Positions 1 to 8,001 are shown, counted from the first letter of the stretch. The stretch: 64,000 nt of DNA from Paenibacillus cremeus (GCF_007786445.1 NZ_VNJI01000039.1:1-64000), one strand, 5' to 3'. Made by a program: numbers and translations. Notes: generated by a model not told the origin, from the sequence alone.

Positions 1-1
1 A

Positions 2-67
2 GCTTGCAACGCTACCCATGATCGGGATGTCAACGCCGCGCTAAACTTGCTAAAACTCGCAATGTAG
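2..67 (+). CDS. tnpB: TnpB C-terminal end (cut by window edge)
   Basis: The open frame entering from the left edge ends at TAG 65-67. It encodes a C-x-A-T-H-D-R-D-V-N-A-A-x-N-x-L tail. This is the hallmark end of IS200/IS605-family TnpB (an RNA-guided nuclease, ancestor of Cas12): the last zinc-finger Cys followed by the catalytic Asp of the HDRDxNAA motif. Only about 21 residues are inside the window, so nothing can be said about the rest of the protein or whether it is intact. Confidence 0.8.
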   Translation, partial: ACNATHDRDVNAALNLLKLAM

Positions 68-175
68 ATTGCAACTGCCAACGGGGCAGGAACTGCCCTT
101 GGAGCGTAGCTAAACTTGGAGCAGTAGCTCTATTGACTACGAAGCACCCACCTCTTAGGTGGTGTGTAGTTCACT
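68..175 (+). mobile_element. IS200/IS605-type right end with likely reRNA (omega RNA) region
   Basis: About 105 nt follow the tnpB stop and finish with a small hairpin (CCACCT 148-153 / AGGTGG 157-162) and then GTGTAGTTCAC. A subterminal hairpin just before a TTCAC-like end is typical of IS605/IS1341 right ends. In TnpB elements this stretch is normally transcribed as the guide RNA scaffold, so the guide would be read from bases just after about 174. The exact end is inferred from pattern, not from a comparison of empty sites. Confidence 0.55.
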
Positions 176-497
176 ATTATTACGAAATGAAAAGGAGGAG
201 AAGCACCTTTTGTAACGAATAATGCTAAGTGGAACCACTTTCAATTACGTCCTGACTGACCACGGATACTCGGAAAACCTGATAGACCGCTCTACATCTT
301 CCTACAGTAGCGCGATCACCTTTTCCCTATTGATTAGGCCTTCAAGCAGTCTCAACGCCCTTAAGTCCTGCAGCGCCTCGTAAGACACTCCTAATCTAAG
401 TGATTCAATTCCCATCCGGTCCTTCACCAAGCGACTGATACACATTAGCCAAGGGTATAAATTCAGGACAAATTCCACATAAAAACAAAGTGAAAAC
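176..497. other. Gap between tnpB right end and rep terminator
   Basis: No convincing gene. A 65-codon leftward frame at 302-499 uses a TTG start inside the terminator tail of the next gene and matches no family I know. An ATG-started part (near 415) encodes about 37 residues. I see no further repeat or RNA structure of note. Confidence 0.4.
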
Positions 498-520
498 AAA
501 AAAACCTCCTGAGTAGGAGG
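498..520 (-). terminator. Rho-independent terminator of the rep gene
   Basis: Read on the minus strand: CCTCCT-ACTC-AGGAGG followed by seven T. It lies 8 bp past the stop codon of the leftward gene at 528. Confidence 0.85.
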
Positions 521-527
521 ATTCTAA

Positions 528-1688
528 CTAACCTAATAGTAACGGCTGATCTTCTTTTGTCCTTACTAATACCCATTCACTCGGCTCGAAGATAACTTTG
601 ATTGGGACCCTTGCTTGCTTTATAAATTCAAAACTCTTAATGACATCAAAGGTAAGTAATTCTTCGAATGAACTCTTGAGCATATTGTACGTTTTATATT
701 TTTCGTATGCATGAAGGCCTAGGTGGTTTATCAGGCTTTCAACTTCCAATATGTACTCGCCGTCCTTGACCTTATTCAAAATTGTCAAATAAAGATTCTT
801 CGATGTCGGCGTGGCCAAGTCATTAAACAATGACATGCTTATCGCTACGACATGACCTGCCATTAAGTTCTTATGTAGGTCATCGCTAAGCTTTATAGAA
901 ACCCGATTGGTCTCGCGGTCGATCTCAATGGTCTGAATAGGGTTATGAATTTTGGTTTTCTTTCGCTTTTTAGCTTCCGCATCATAAAACTCTTCCATGA
1001 CGATGGACGTTTTACCGAGGTTGTCCAAGCTGGTATGTAGGGATTCGTATTCGCCACCATTAATATCTGCGTAAACGCACTTCAATAATTCTCTAAAGTC
1101 AAACTCAAAGTCAATGTTCTTTCCCTTGAGCTCCCATAATTTAAAAATACCAAACAAATTTCGAGCATCGTATGGAAGCAAGAGTGTTCCGTTACCATTC
1201 TGATAATATAAATTTCTAAAACCGGATTTGTTCAACTCCAACACGCCCCGGGCATTCCTACTTTTCCGGAGAGTCGTCTCATTTGGAGTGGTGGATGAAA
1301 TAAAAGGATGATCGATTAGATTCCTCTCCACGCTATGGCTAAACTGGCGATTTTGCTCCTGTTTTTTGCCAATTGCTTTCTCCAGGATCAAGATTTGCAT
1401 CTCTAAATATTCTTGATAATCAAGAACTTCTTCATCTGGGGATACGCGATTCTCCAAGTTCAATAGGATATTTCGGGATACCTCATTTCGAGTTTCAACC
1501 AATTTACCTGAGATTCGTTTCAATTCATATATCTTTTTATTTAGCAATGGCGCGCAATAGGTGTCTGCTTCAACATCTACTTGGCCAGAGATCATAGATT
1601 CATTAGATGAGATAGATCTAAGATATCGCCGACGCTCTACTAACTTCGGAGCACACTTTTCGAGAACATTTAGTATAGCTTTGCTCAT
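528..1688 (-). CDS. Probable plasmid replication initiator (RepA/TrfA-like winged-helix protein)
   Basis: A protein of about 386 residues. The N-terminal third is predicted helical and charged. The C-terminal two thirds (from LPYDARNLFGIFKLWE) follow the pattern of tandem winged-helix plasmid initiators of the RPA/TrfA type: a start segment on a 'LPYDA..LF.I..LWE' theme, FDFRELL with a short helix, a basic beta-wing (EAKKRKKTK), and a second SKNLYLTILNKV...L..HLG...YKTYNMLKSSFEEL block. I chose ATG 1686-1688, preceded by AGGTGAG. An in-frame ATG at 1704-1706 would add six residues. The family call is by pattern only. The gene stands alone, with its own terminator downstream and a promoter plus a terminator-like hairpin in its leader, as expected for an initiator under copy-number control. 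It could instead be a general DNA-binding protein. Confidence 0.5.
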   Translation of the reverse strand: MSKAILNVLEKCAPKLVERRRYLRSISSNESMISGQVDVEADTYCAPLLNKKIYELKRISGKLVETRNEVSRNILLNLENRVSPDEEVLDYQEYLEMQILILEKAIGKKQEQNRQFSHSVERNLIDHPFISSTTPNETTLRKSRNARGVLELNKSGFRNLYYQNGNGTLLLPYDARNLFGIFKLWELKGKNIDFEFDFRELLKCVYADINGGEYESLHTSLDNLGKTSIVMEEFYDAEAKKRKKTKIHNPIQTIEIDRETNRVSIKLSDDLHKNLMAGHVVAISMSLFNDLATPTSKNLYLTILNKVKDGEYILEVESLINHLGLHAYEKYKTYNMLKSSFEELLTFDVIKSFEFIKQARVPIKVIFEPSEWVLVRTKEDQPLLLG

Positions 1689-1771
1689 ATGCTCACCTAC
1701 TTTCATTTCAACAGCTTCTCCCCTCATTTTATCTGTTATACGCGAACAAAACAATCACAAAAATAGACAAT

Positions 1772-1810
1772 AAAAAACCGCCGGACATGGCTTTGCCATG
1801 ACCCGACGGT
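1772..1810 (-). terminator. Terminator hairpin in the rep leader (possible attenuator)
   Basis: On the minus strand: ACCGTCGG...CATGGC-AAA-GCCATG...CCGGCGGT followed by six T. It lies about 28 nt after the start site predicted from the promoter at 1845-1874, and 66-85 nt before the rep start codons. No leftward gene ends just upstream, so it is best read as a leader terminator. Attenuators in rep leaders are established in Inc18-type Gram-positive plasmids. Confidence 0.65.
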
Positions 1811-1844
1811 TCTTCCGTGAGTTGTTAAACATACTATTGTGACT

Positions 1845-1874
1845 ATCGTACACCTTACGACAGAGTTTTGACAA
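1845..1874 (-). promoter_or_regulatory. Candidate promoter for rep
   Basis: Minus strand: TTGTCA (1874-1869), 18-bp spacer, TACGAT (1850-1845). It points leftward into the leader hairpin and the rep gene. Confidence 0.4.
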
Positions 1875-1928
1875 TATGGATAATCAGAATATACGAATCT
1901 CGAATTATAGCATCCCATATTTTACGTA

Positions 1929-1937
1929 TGATATAAT
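1929..1937 (+). promoter_or_regulatory. Extended -10 promoter for the toxin mRNA
   Basis: TGATATAAT is a TGnTATAAT extended -10. A separate TTGACA (1868-1873) with TATACG at 1890-1895 lies upstream. Either would start transcription ahead of the strong Shine-Dalgarno AAAGGAGGTG at 1981. Confidence 0.45.
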
Positions 1938-1995
1938 AGATTTGCATCGAGTGTGCTCTCATGGGTGTTGGCTGTCTCCGAAAGGAGGTGAGCCG

Positions 1996-2103
1996 GTGGA
2001 AGCAAAAGACGTAGCAACGCTTGTCATAGGAGCTGTAACCCTTACGATCCTGTTCGTCAATCTTATGATCACGTTAATTACAACTTTCCAAAAAAAGAAG
2101 TAG
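1996..2103 (+). CDS. Holin-like type I toxin, 35 residues
   Basis: GTG start 1996-1998 preceded by AAAGGAGGTG with a 5-nt spacer. The product has a short N-terminus (VEAKDVAT), one hydrophobic membrane segment (LVIGAVTLTILFVNLMITLI) and a basic tail ending QKKK. This is the layout of the putative holin-like toxin/TxpA-BsrG class of Bacillus-group type I toxins, which damage the membrane when overproduced. A longer frame starting at 1876 exists but has no ribosome site. Its 3' end is overlapped by a convergent antisense RNA (2090-2245). A plasmid-stabilising role is inferred from that pairing. Confidence 0.65.
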   Translation: MEAKDVATLVIGAVTLTILFVNLMITLITTFQKKK

Positions 2104-2245
2104 GACCGTCCCCACTTCGCCAAAGTGAACGGTCCCTTCTCACCCACATATGAGCCAGCCCCCTTGACGGGCGACTAATGATGCGGCCCGGATACGTTAC
2201 CAGCGGATCCGGGTCTTAGTCTTTTCCAAGTGAGCTAAGCTTTAT
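2090..2245 (-). ncRNA. Candidate antisense antitoxin RNA (RatA-like arrangement)
   Basis: A leftward promoter, TTGTAT (2281-2276), 18-bp spacer, TATAAT (2257-2252), would start an RNA near 2245. The RNA folds into a large stem closed by GACTAA/TTAGTC (2173-2178 with 2216-2221) and containing a GGATCCGGG/CCCGGAT helix. It ends at a terminator (GGACCGT 2103-2109 with ACGGTCC 2129-2135, then TACTTC and seven T, 2096-2090). It would overlap the last codons and 3' UTR of the toxin mRNA, as in TxpA/RatA. Not homology-checked. Confidence 0.5.
2103..2135. terminator. Inverted repeat shared by toxin mRNA and antisense RNA 3' ends
   Basis: GGACCGT-C-CCCACTT-CGCC-AAAGTG-A-ACGGTCC. It is followed by a T-run only on the minus strand (2096-2090), so it is certainly usable as the antisense terminator. 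It may also stabilise the toxin mRNA end. Confidence 0.6.
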
Positions 2246-2365
2246 ACCTCTATTATAACTCCTCGAATTACAAAAATACAACACGGATCGTATTCCGGGG
2301 ACATTCGAGATTCTTGTGTTCCCTCCATTTTGGTGATCGGTAAAATTATGCTCAGCAGATAAACG

Positions 2366-2392
2366 AAAAAGGGGGATAGACGCTTTTCCCCC
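2366..2392 (-). terminator. Terminator of the VWA-gene operon
   Basis: Minus strand: GGGGGA...TCCCCC followed by five T. It is about 150 bp past the VWA gene stop. The 150 bp between contains a short unrecognised open stretch (LEELRDKL-like) with no good start. Confidence 0.55.
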
Positions 2393-2545
2393 ATCAATTC
2401 TTTATACGCTCTCTAGTTGTTGGACTAACTTGTCGCGTAGCTCCTCTAGTTCATGGTGATACGTGGAAGAAAAAAGATCAACTGTCTCCTATCTCAAGTT
2501 CAGCAAGGGAAGGGAAGCAACAATTGTGCTCCCCTCGTCCAATGA

Positions 2546-4441
2546 CTATCTAGCTCTTCTTTTGCGGATAATCCGCTTTACATGGCGGGCAAGATCCCTG
2601 GCCAAATTCTTGACGTTTACTGCGCCGCCCGGATACATGTGCTGAACCATCCTGATGGTGTCCGGCCGCTCCGGTCCGCAATAAAGGCACAGCACATCGA
2701 TGCCCTGCTTTTCCGCCTGCTGCACCATCAGCCTCATCGTATTTTCATCCTCATGCCGTTCAAAGCACGGCTGACCGTCCGAAATCATGATCACAAGTCG
2801 AATCCCCTCGTTATACGTAGACATGTCGTTAATCATGTGCTGGAGAGCAAGCGTATCGCGGTTCCCGCACTCGGCCTCAATACCGCCAAGAAATCCCTTC
2901 TCGTTGTTACCGAACCGGCCATACGGCTTTAACGGAAAGATCTCAGTGTAATGATTCTCAGTAAACGCATAGGCTGCATTCGGAATGCCGGCTTTTTCGC
3001 AAGATGCCGTCATCAAAATGAGGGATTTGCGTATTTCGTCGATCACCTTGGATGAAGTCCCACGGAATGGATCGCCTGTCGAACCGGATATATCGGCCAT
3101 CATAGCGATTCGGACCTCCGCACCTGGCGTGCCAAGAAGCTTGCGGGCAAAAAAGTTGGTTTCGCCAAGGGCTTCGCTGCGCCACATCCGGTTCACCAAT
3201 ACCTTCCCGCTACGTTGGTTCATGAGCAGCTCGTCCGGTGTCGGTTCGCACAACTCCTTTAAGACTTTCGAGGTTAAATCGATATCTCGCTGCATCCTCC
3301 GCTCGGTGAGCTGGTACCGATAATGATTCTGGTATTGGTAAGGCTTAAAGATGGCGGTCGCAGAGAATGAGGGGCGCCTTTTACCGGGATCAATTTCGAT
3401 TTGCATCTCGATCTCCTCATACGGGCCCACCTCTTCATCTGCTTCCTTCTCGTCCGCGTCCGCTTCCTTCACAGCCGTGCGTAAGGCGCCAGAACAATCC
3501 GGGGCTTCAGAAGACTCCTCGTGCTCCTCAGTGCCTTCTGGGGCTCCATCGCTTGCGTTCCTATCGCTTTCCTCTTCACCGCTGGCTTTGGATTCTTCGG
3601 GCTGTTCAGCGGCCTGAATTCGAATCTTTACGCGCAGGACGTTCTTCTCCACGTCCTCCCGCTCCCCCCAAGACACATTGGGGTCATCGGCATCACTGAG
3701 GAAACCAAACTCCGGCTCCGATGGAGATTGCCCGTCTGCTTCCATCCACGCCATGAGCGTTGGCCATGTCGCCCGAATAATCTCCAGGGCACAGTCCAAA
3801 CAGGCCAGAGTTGTTGGTTCGAAGCGGGCCTTCTCGATCAATGGCTGCACGGAATCAATTAATGCGATCGAATAAGGATGCAGCCCTTCAGGATCCAGCA
3901 TCCCAAGGGAACGTATCATAAACAGTAGACGAAAATCTTGGACCCGGTTTTCCGGGGTCATCGGTGCGCACTTCCAGTTGTAATTTTTAAACTGGAGGTA
4001 CTCGCCCACTTCGGGATGGTCAAGGATTATGAAATTTTCCATTCTGCCGTCAAGGATGACGTTGCCGTAGAACTTCGTCCACGCCTCCGGATACTTGAAG
4101 TTGGATTCCCAATCCGAACGTAGCGAACTGGAATTCTCGTTGACCCACTTTACGTAATCCTCTACGGTGTCGTACTGAATATGACCTCTCTCATGCACGG
4201 AAGTGGCCTTCCGAATAACCCGCCTCTCTTCTTCCGTAAATTCAGTACCCCCGCCGGGCCGAGTAATATCGTACTTGGCATATACATCCTTACCGTCCGT
4301 ATACGACGTGGGTGCGTTCGTCCATTGGAAACCAAACTTACGGCCGCCAAACAGAATATGCAGCCAGCGTTTGACGCGGACGCCTTCTCGTTCCTTAACT
4401 ACCTGGGCTTTATTTTTCAATACGGTTGCCGTCCTCGACAT
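2546..4441 (-). CDS. VWA-domain protein with N-terminal HExxH metallopeptidase-like domain (MoxR partner, CobT-like)
   Basis: 631 residues, starting at ATG 4439-4441 with AGGAGAG 8 nt ahead. Residues ~83-87 are HERGH, an HExxH zinc-binding motif, and DGRMEN follows at ~131-136, where a third ligand could lie. This matches the layout of putative metallopeptidase/VWA-like (DUF2201-type) proteins. A long acidic, low-complexity stretch (~290-370) resembles the linker of CobT. The C-terminal third is a von Willebrand A domain with an intact MIDAS start DISGS (~450-454), NRDT (~528) and SDGQ (~554). VWA proteins of this type work with MoxR/CobS AAA+ ATPases to remodel or insert metal in a target. 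The upstream gene is exactly such an ATPase, 62 bp away on the same strand. The target on this plasmid is unknown. Confidence 0.75.
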   Translation of the reverse strand: MSRTATVLKNKAQVVKEREGVRVKRWLHILFGGRKFGFQWTNAPTSYTDGKDVYAKYDITRPGGGTEFTEEERRVIRKATSVHERGHIQYDTVEDYVKWVNENSSSLRSDWESNFKYPEAWTKFYGNVILDGRMENFIILDHPEVGEYLQFKNYNWKCAPMTPENRVQDFRLLFMIRSLGMLDPEGLHPYSIALIDSVQPLIEKARFEPTTLACLDCALEIIRATWPTLMAWMEADGQSPSEPEFGFLSDADDPNVSWGEREDVEKNVLRVKIRIQAAEQPEESKASGEEESDRNASDGAPEGTEEHEESSEAPDCSGALRTAVKEADADEKEADEEVGPYEEIEMQIEIDPGKRRPSFSATAIFKPYQYQNHYRYQLTERRMQRDIDLTSKVLKELCEPTPDELLMNQRSGKVLVNRMWRSEALGETNFFARKLLGTPGAEVRIAMMADISGSTGDPFRGTSSKVIDEIRKSLILMTASCEKAGIPNAAYAFTENHYTEIFPLKPYGRFGNNEKGFLGGIEAECGNRDTLALQHMINDMSTYNEGIRLVIMISDGQPCFERHEDENTMRLMVQQAEKQGIDVLCLYCGPERPDTIRMVQHMYPGGAVNVKNLARDLARHVKRIIRKRRAR

Positions 4442-4503
4442 ACCGATCACTCTCCTCTCTAAAATGGGAAAGAGGGACGCTCCTATAGAGGTCCCTCCAT
4501 CTC

Positions 4504-5967
4504 TCAGGCCACTCCAGATTCGTAATCTTCCTCTTCCTTGGTCTTCGGCAGCGATTTCCATACTGACATCCTCAGTTGGCTACGAATGGCGAAACGTTCT
4601 TCTCGATCTTCGCACCGGTTTAGAATAAAGTCCTCGATCGCTTCAATTTTGCTCTGATCTGTGACACCGAATTCCTTTAAGTACCGAGCGGCATCAATGA
4701 AACCACGTATAGTACGGGATTCTTCACCGACGCCTTCGGTTACATAAAGGCGATCGATTTGAATTTTGATGTCTTCAAACCACTGAAGTACATGACGGTC
4801 AGTGAGTCCGGATTTCTTCTCGATTAAGAGCTTAAAGTCCGCCGTATACGGCAAGTGAAGTACCGCCAGACGGTCCTTCAGCGCCGCGTTAAGAGCCTTT
4901 ACGCCTGCATATTGCTCCCCGACGTTGATCGATGCGATGAACAGATGCTCCGCATGACAGGGCACGGTGCCATACGGCGTGGACAGCTGTTTATTATCGT
5001 CGTAGACGGAGTGAAAGATCGAGGTGGCATCCGGCATCAGCATGTTCAACTCCGCGAAATGAACCAAGCCGCCATTCATGACGCAGGTTGCGTATGCTGT
5101 GTACTTAAATGCTACTTCTAGGCCTTTTCCGGTCGGCATATTCTCGCCAACAATCGTCTCGGAGGTGTATCCTTTGTGCCCTGTTTGCAGGTACAACGGG
5201 TATCCCAAAACCCAAGCGATGGTGTTGACGAGCGAATCTTTGCCACACCCTTTGTTTCCAACGAGCAACAACGATTTGCCCATGATGATGTGGCGCAGCG
5301 CCCGCTCCAGCATCTTGCCTTGGTAAGGAGTTGACGGAGCCATGGGCTCAATCGACATTGGCGTGGCGGCCGTCAGGTCACAAATGGCCTTGCGTTTACT
5401 CTGAACCTTCACTAGCAGGCGGCGATCGATGCCTTGACCAAGCAAGTAATTTTCGATTTCCGTCCAACCCACTTTCCAGTCGCGCTTACCTTTCGGAGTT
5501 GCAGCTGAAGCGGGAGTTGATGGTTTCGATACAGGAGCGGGTGCAACGGGTACTGCGTCCGGGAGCTCCTCTTCTTCCGGGGGGGCCAGGATACCAAACG
5601 CTTTAGAAACGTCGTGGAATTCGGAACTCGGAATAGCGGCTATGAGCGCATTTAGCTCATCCGGATCTTTCGGAAGAGCAAAGCGCTCAATGTTACCCAA
5701 CAATATATCAGCAATGGCAACGCTGCAGGCAAGATGTGGGCATGCGCGCTTACCAGCGAAGGCTTCGCAGTAATGTACATAGTCTGACTGTCCTTCCTTG
5801 CTGACCCACAAGCTCTTGTTACCGTCCATATAATCGATTCTCAAGTACGTGGCAACCTTGCCGTCCTCGACGATTTCAGCACGTTTTATCCGGGATACGT
5901 AGTCGAGAATCTTTTCCTTGTATTGCTTAGCTGTGATACCCGGTAGTGTATTTCTCGTAAATTTCAT
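4504..5967 (-). CDS. MoxR/CobS-type AAA+ ATPase with N-terminal SWIM-like zinc motif
   Basis: 487 residues from the ATG at 5965-5967 (AAGGAG 9 nt ahead; the ATG at 5973 lies only 3 nt from it). The N-terminal ~100 residues carry HYC...ACPHLAC, a Cys/His cluster on the SWIM pattern (C-x(n)-C-x-H), a domain that often binds DNA or protein. A Pro/Ala-rich linker (~135-160) leads to the AAA+ core with Walker A GNKGCGKDS (~236-244). The Walker B position reads LVHFAEL (~301-307), with the usual Asp replaced by Ala but the catalytic Glu kept. MoxR proteins act as chaperone-like ATPases on partners carrying VWA domains, and the next gene downstream encodes one. The pair is probably co-transcribed. 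Confidence 0.75.
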   Translation of the reverse strand: MKFTRNTLPGITAKQYKEKILDYVSRIKRAEIVEDGKVATYLRIDYMDGNKSLWVSKEGQSDYVHYCEAFAGKRACPHLACSVAIADILLGNIERFALPKDPDELNALIAAIPSSEFHDVSKAFGILAPPEEEELPDAVPVAPAPVSKPSTPASAATPKGKRDWKVGWTEIENYLLGQGIDRRLLVKVQSKRKAICDLTAATPMSIEPMAPSTPYQGKMLERALRHIIMGKSLLLVGNKGCGKDSLVNTIAWVLGYPLYLQTGHKGYTSETIVGENMPTGKGLEVAFKYTAYATCVMNGGLVHFAELNMLMPDATSIFHSVYDDNKQLSTPYGTVPCHAEHLFIASINVGEQYAGVKALNAALKDRLAVLHLPYTADFKLLIEKKSGLTDRHVLQWFEDIKIQIDRLYVTEGVGEESRTIRGFIDAARYLKEFGVTDQSKIEAIEDFILNRCEDREERFAIRSQLRMSVWKSLPKTKEEEDYESGVA

Positions 5968-6002
5968 GTTCATTGTCTCCTTCCGATTTTAAGGGAATAA
6001 TC

Positions 6003-6040
6003 AAAAAGCCAAAGAACCCAGCGGTGCTGAGCTCCTTGGC
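6003..6040 (-). terminator. Terminator between the rad52-like and MoxR genes
   Basis: Minus strand: GCCAAGGAGCTCAGC / GCTGGGTTCTTTGGC with few mismatches, followed by TTTTT. It lies inside the otherwise co-directional operon, so the MoxR pair may depend on read-through or on its own promoter. Confidence 0.7.
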
Positions 6041-6069
6041 ACTTCTACACGGGGGCAGGTTCGCCCGAT

Positions 6070-7371
6070 TTATGCAGCAGCTTCGATATCGATCTTGCCG
6101 CCTTTGGTTGCTAGCGTGACCTTCTGCTGATCTTCACGATACCATCCATTCGTCTTAAGAACGTAGTTAGGACGGATCTTTCTCACTTCCTCTGCCAGCT
6201 CCTTCCCAGCAAAGACGATAACATCACTGTTGTTCTCCAGCTTCGCTTTAAATGTAGCCGAACCATCCTGGTTGAATTTTGGCGAATCAAGCACCTTCAT
6301 TCGGAGGGGGGCCGGCTTGTTGGAACCATGACCTGAGCCACTGGTACTTCCACTGGTAGTACCACCTCGGCTACCACTTCCCTCTGAACCGCTGCCAGAT
6401 ACGTAGTTCCACGGGGAACGTGAAACAGAAGTGGTTCCTTTGCCAGTGGATGCGCCTGGATGTTGCTCTTCTGGAAGGATCGACGAAGGCTGCGAAGATT
6501 CGTTTTGAACCGATTTCCCTTGGTCTTTCGCTGTCGACTCACCGCAATTGGTGCGGTTCCCGCTAAACAAGGCATTGAGATCGGACTGGAAGATTCCTTC
6601 CCATCCCTTTTCCTTGTAATACACCTGATACGAATCCGGAAGGATTGGGATACCGTTCCTGTGCGACCCGTACTGATCAACGAAGCCATAGGCACCAATC
6701 AGACGGCTATAGATGATGTTTGTTGTGCCATCCGCCTTCTTCGGCTTAATCACGTCGATACAACCTTTGAACACATCTGATGCTACACCAAACCAGGCAG
6801 CACACTTCTTCAGTGAATCGGATACCGCCGCCTTTTTGCAGTCCATCCGGTCCTGTGCCATTGGAACGGTCTCATTTCTCAGGATGGTCATCGTCGAATT
6901 TCCCCAATTCACTCGGTCCATCCAACTCTGCTTTCCTTCATCCCAAATTGAAAGGCGCCCGAGTAACTCGACGGAGAAATCGTCCATGTTTTCTGTCACA
7001 TCGAAGAATTCATGCCGCCAATTCAGTGGACCAATGACTTCATTCAGACGATCGACCACCCACTGGACACTGACATAGGCTTGTCCCTCGTAATTCGCGC
7101 CATAAGCGGCATAAGGAAACGGTGCATTAAGCTGAATGCTAAGATTGTTTGCTGTGTTGGACATAGGTAACTCGCTCCTTCGCAGGGTTTTTGGATTTAC
7201 GTGGGATAAGGTGTTCATTCCCAATTCGATCACATCTTCCAGGTACAACATACCGTCCGCCATTTTCTTTACGAGCCAAGCCGGTAGTTGACAGCTTATG
7301 AATGCTACAACTTTTGGGTATCCATGCTTTTTTGGCACGGCAACCTCAACGAGATCCCCCATCGTCTTCAT
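6070..7371 (-). CDS. Rad52/Sak-type single-strand annealing protein
   Basis: 433 residues if translation starts at ATG 7369-7371 (GGAGG with 9-nt spacing). A second start, ATG 7162-7164, has AAGGAG at 10 nt and would give a 364-residue protein that begins right at the Rad52 domain. The core (YVSVQWVVDRLNEVIG...W.HEF...KKAAVSDSLKKCAAWFGV) follows the Rad52/22 pattern, including the 'K.A.SD.LKK....G' helix. Such proteins anneal single strands in phage and plasmid recombination and repair. The middle is a Ser/Gly-rich linker (~310-350). The C-terminal ~80 residues look like a small beta domain of unknown role. The N-terminal 69 residues before the second start are in frame, open and match nothing I recognise. 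It sits in the leftward replication/repair operon. Confidence 0.7.
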   Translation of the reverse strand: MKTMGDLVEVAVPKKHGYPKVVAFISCQLPAWLVKKMADGMLYLEDVIELGMNTLSHVNPKTLRRSELPMSNTANNLSIQLNAPFPYAAYGANYEGQAYVSVQWVVDRLNEVIGPLNWRHEFFDVTENMDDFSVELLGRLSIWDEGKQSWMDRVNWGNSTMTILRNETVPMAQDRMDCKKAAVSDSLKKCAAWFGVASDVFKGCIDVIKPKKADGTTNIIYSRLIGAYGFVDQYGSHRNGIPILPDSYQVYYKEKGWEGIFQSDLNALFSGNRTNCGESTAKDQGKSVQNESSQPSSILPEEQHPGASTGKGTTSVSRSPWNYVSGSGSEGSGSRGGTTSGSTSGSGHGSNKPAPLRMKVLDSPKFNQDGSATFKAKLENNSDVIVFAGKELAEEVRKIRPNYVLKTNGWYREDQQKVTLATKGGKIDIEAAA

Positions 7372-7432
7372 ACGTTTCAACCTCCATGTCACACGCATTC
7401 TCCCCCCTCGGCTTTTGATTAATCGGTAAAAC

Positions 7433-7469
7433 AAAAAAAGAACCGACTCTTCAGCAGCAGATCATTCTT
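7433..7469 (-). terminator. Weak terminator-like hairpin in the rad52 leader
   Basis: Minus strand: an imperfect stem, AAGAA..GA.CT / AG.TC..TTCTT, then seven T. It lies 62 nt ahead of the upstream start codon. A promoter-like TTGTTA-18-TACTAT (7557-7528) lies upstream. It is weaker than the other leader hairpins of the window. Confidence 0.3.
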
Positions 7470-7673
7470 GAAATCCAAAAAAGGACTTCATATCTGCGTC
7501 TCAAGAGACGATTCTTTGAAATTGGGCATAGTACACCCTAGTTCAATTACATAACAAGGTGAATCCAACGGAACTCCATGGGCCGCGTGGCAGGAGCAAA
7601 ATAAAAGAGAAAAGTATGGATTAATAATATCATATGGGCTGCCTGCTAGGAAAGTATATATATGCTTCAAAAG

Positions 7674-7700
7674 AAAAAAACAGCCCATATTCCGGGCTGT
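7674..7700 (-). terminator. Terminator after the DUF1292-like gene
   Basis: Minus strand: ACAGCCC-GGAATAT-GGGCTGT followed by seven T, 14 bp past the stop at 7714. Confidence 0.8.
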
Positions 7701-7713
7701 GTGTGTTCGATAT

Positions 7714-8001
7714 TTAGGATGGTTCGGCATATAAAGGGCGTTCACCAATCAAACAGCGATAGAAGTTATGAATTGTGAGGGTGTGTTCCTTGGGAAGCTC
7801 GACTAATTTTGGTGTGTTACTGAAGGGGTCCTTCACGCGTAAAATATACATGGTTTCGGTTGTGTCTTCAACGGCAACGTACATGTCTCCGTTATATTCA
7901 AACAACTTCTTAAATGAGCATTTTACTATCTCATTGTCTTCATTGGCCATGATAAAGTCAACCGTTGCTTTTCCCTGTCCTTGGCTTGGGATGGTTTTCA
8001 T
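7714..8001 (-). CDS. Small DUF1292-like protein
   Basis: 95 residues from ATG 7999-8001 (AGGTGA 4 nt ahead). A TTG at 8082 would overlap the preceding gene. The centre (VDFIMANEDNEIVKCSFKKLF...YVAVE....MYILRV) has the alternating strand pattern of the DUF1292 family: a small acidic beta protein of unknown function, in which a 'D.dg.e' strand is followed by 'YvlL......ILRv'. It probably shares a transcript with the replication-relaxation-like gene, 77 bp upstream. Confidence 0.5.
   Translation of the reverse strand: MKTIPSQGQGKATVDFIMANEDNEIVKCSFKKLFEYNGDMYVAVEDTTETMYILRVKDPFSNTPKLVELPKEHTLTIHNFYRCLIGERPLYAEPS

Noticed and set aside
302..499. 65-codon leftward frame next to the rep terminator
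   Set aside because: The TTG start and its apparent Shine-Dalgarno are the terminator stem and T-run of rep, and the sequence matches no family.
7488..7748. 86-codon leftward frame overlapping the end of the DUF1292-like gene
   Set aside because: It crosses the clear terminator at 7674-7700 and has no ribosome site.
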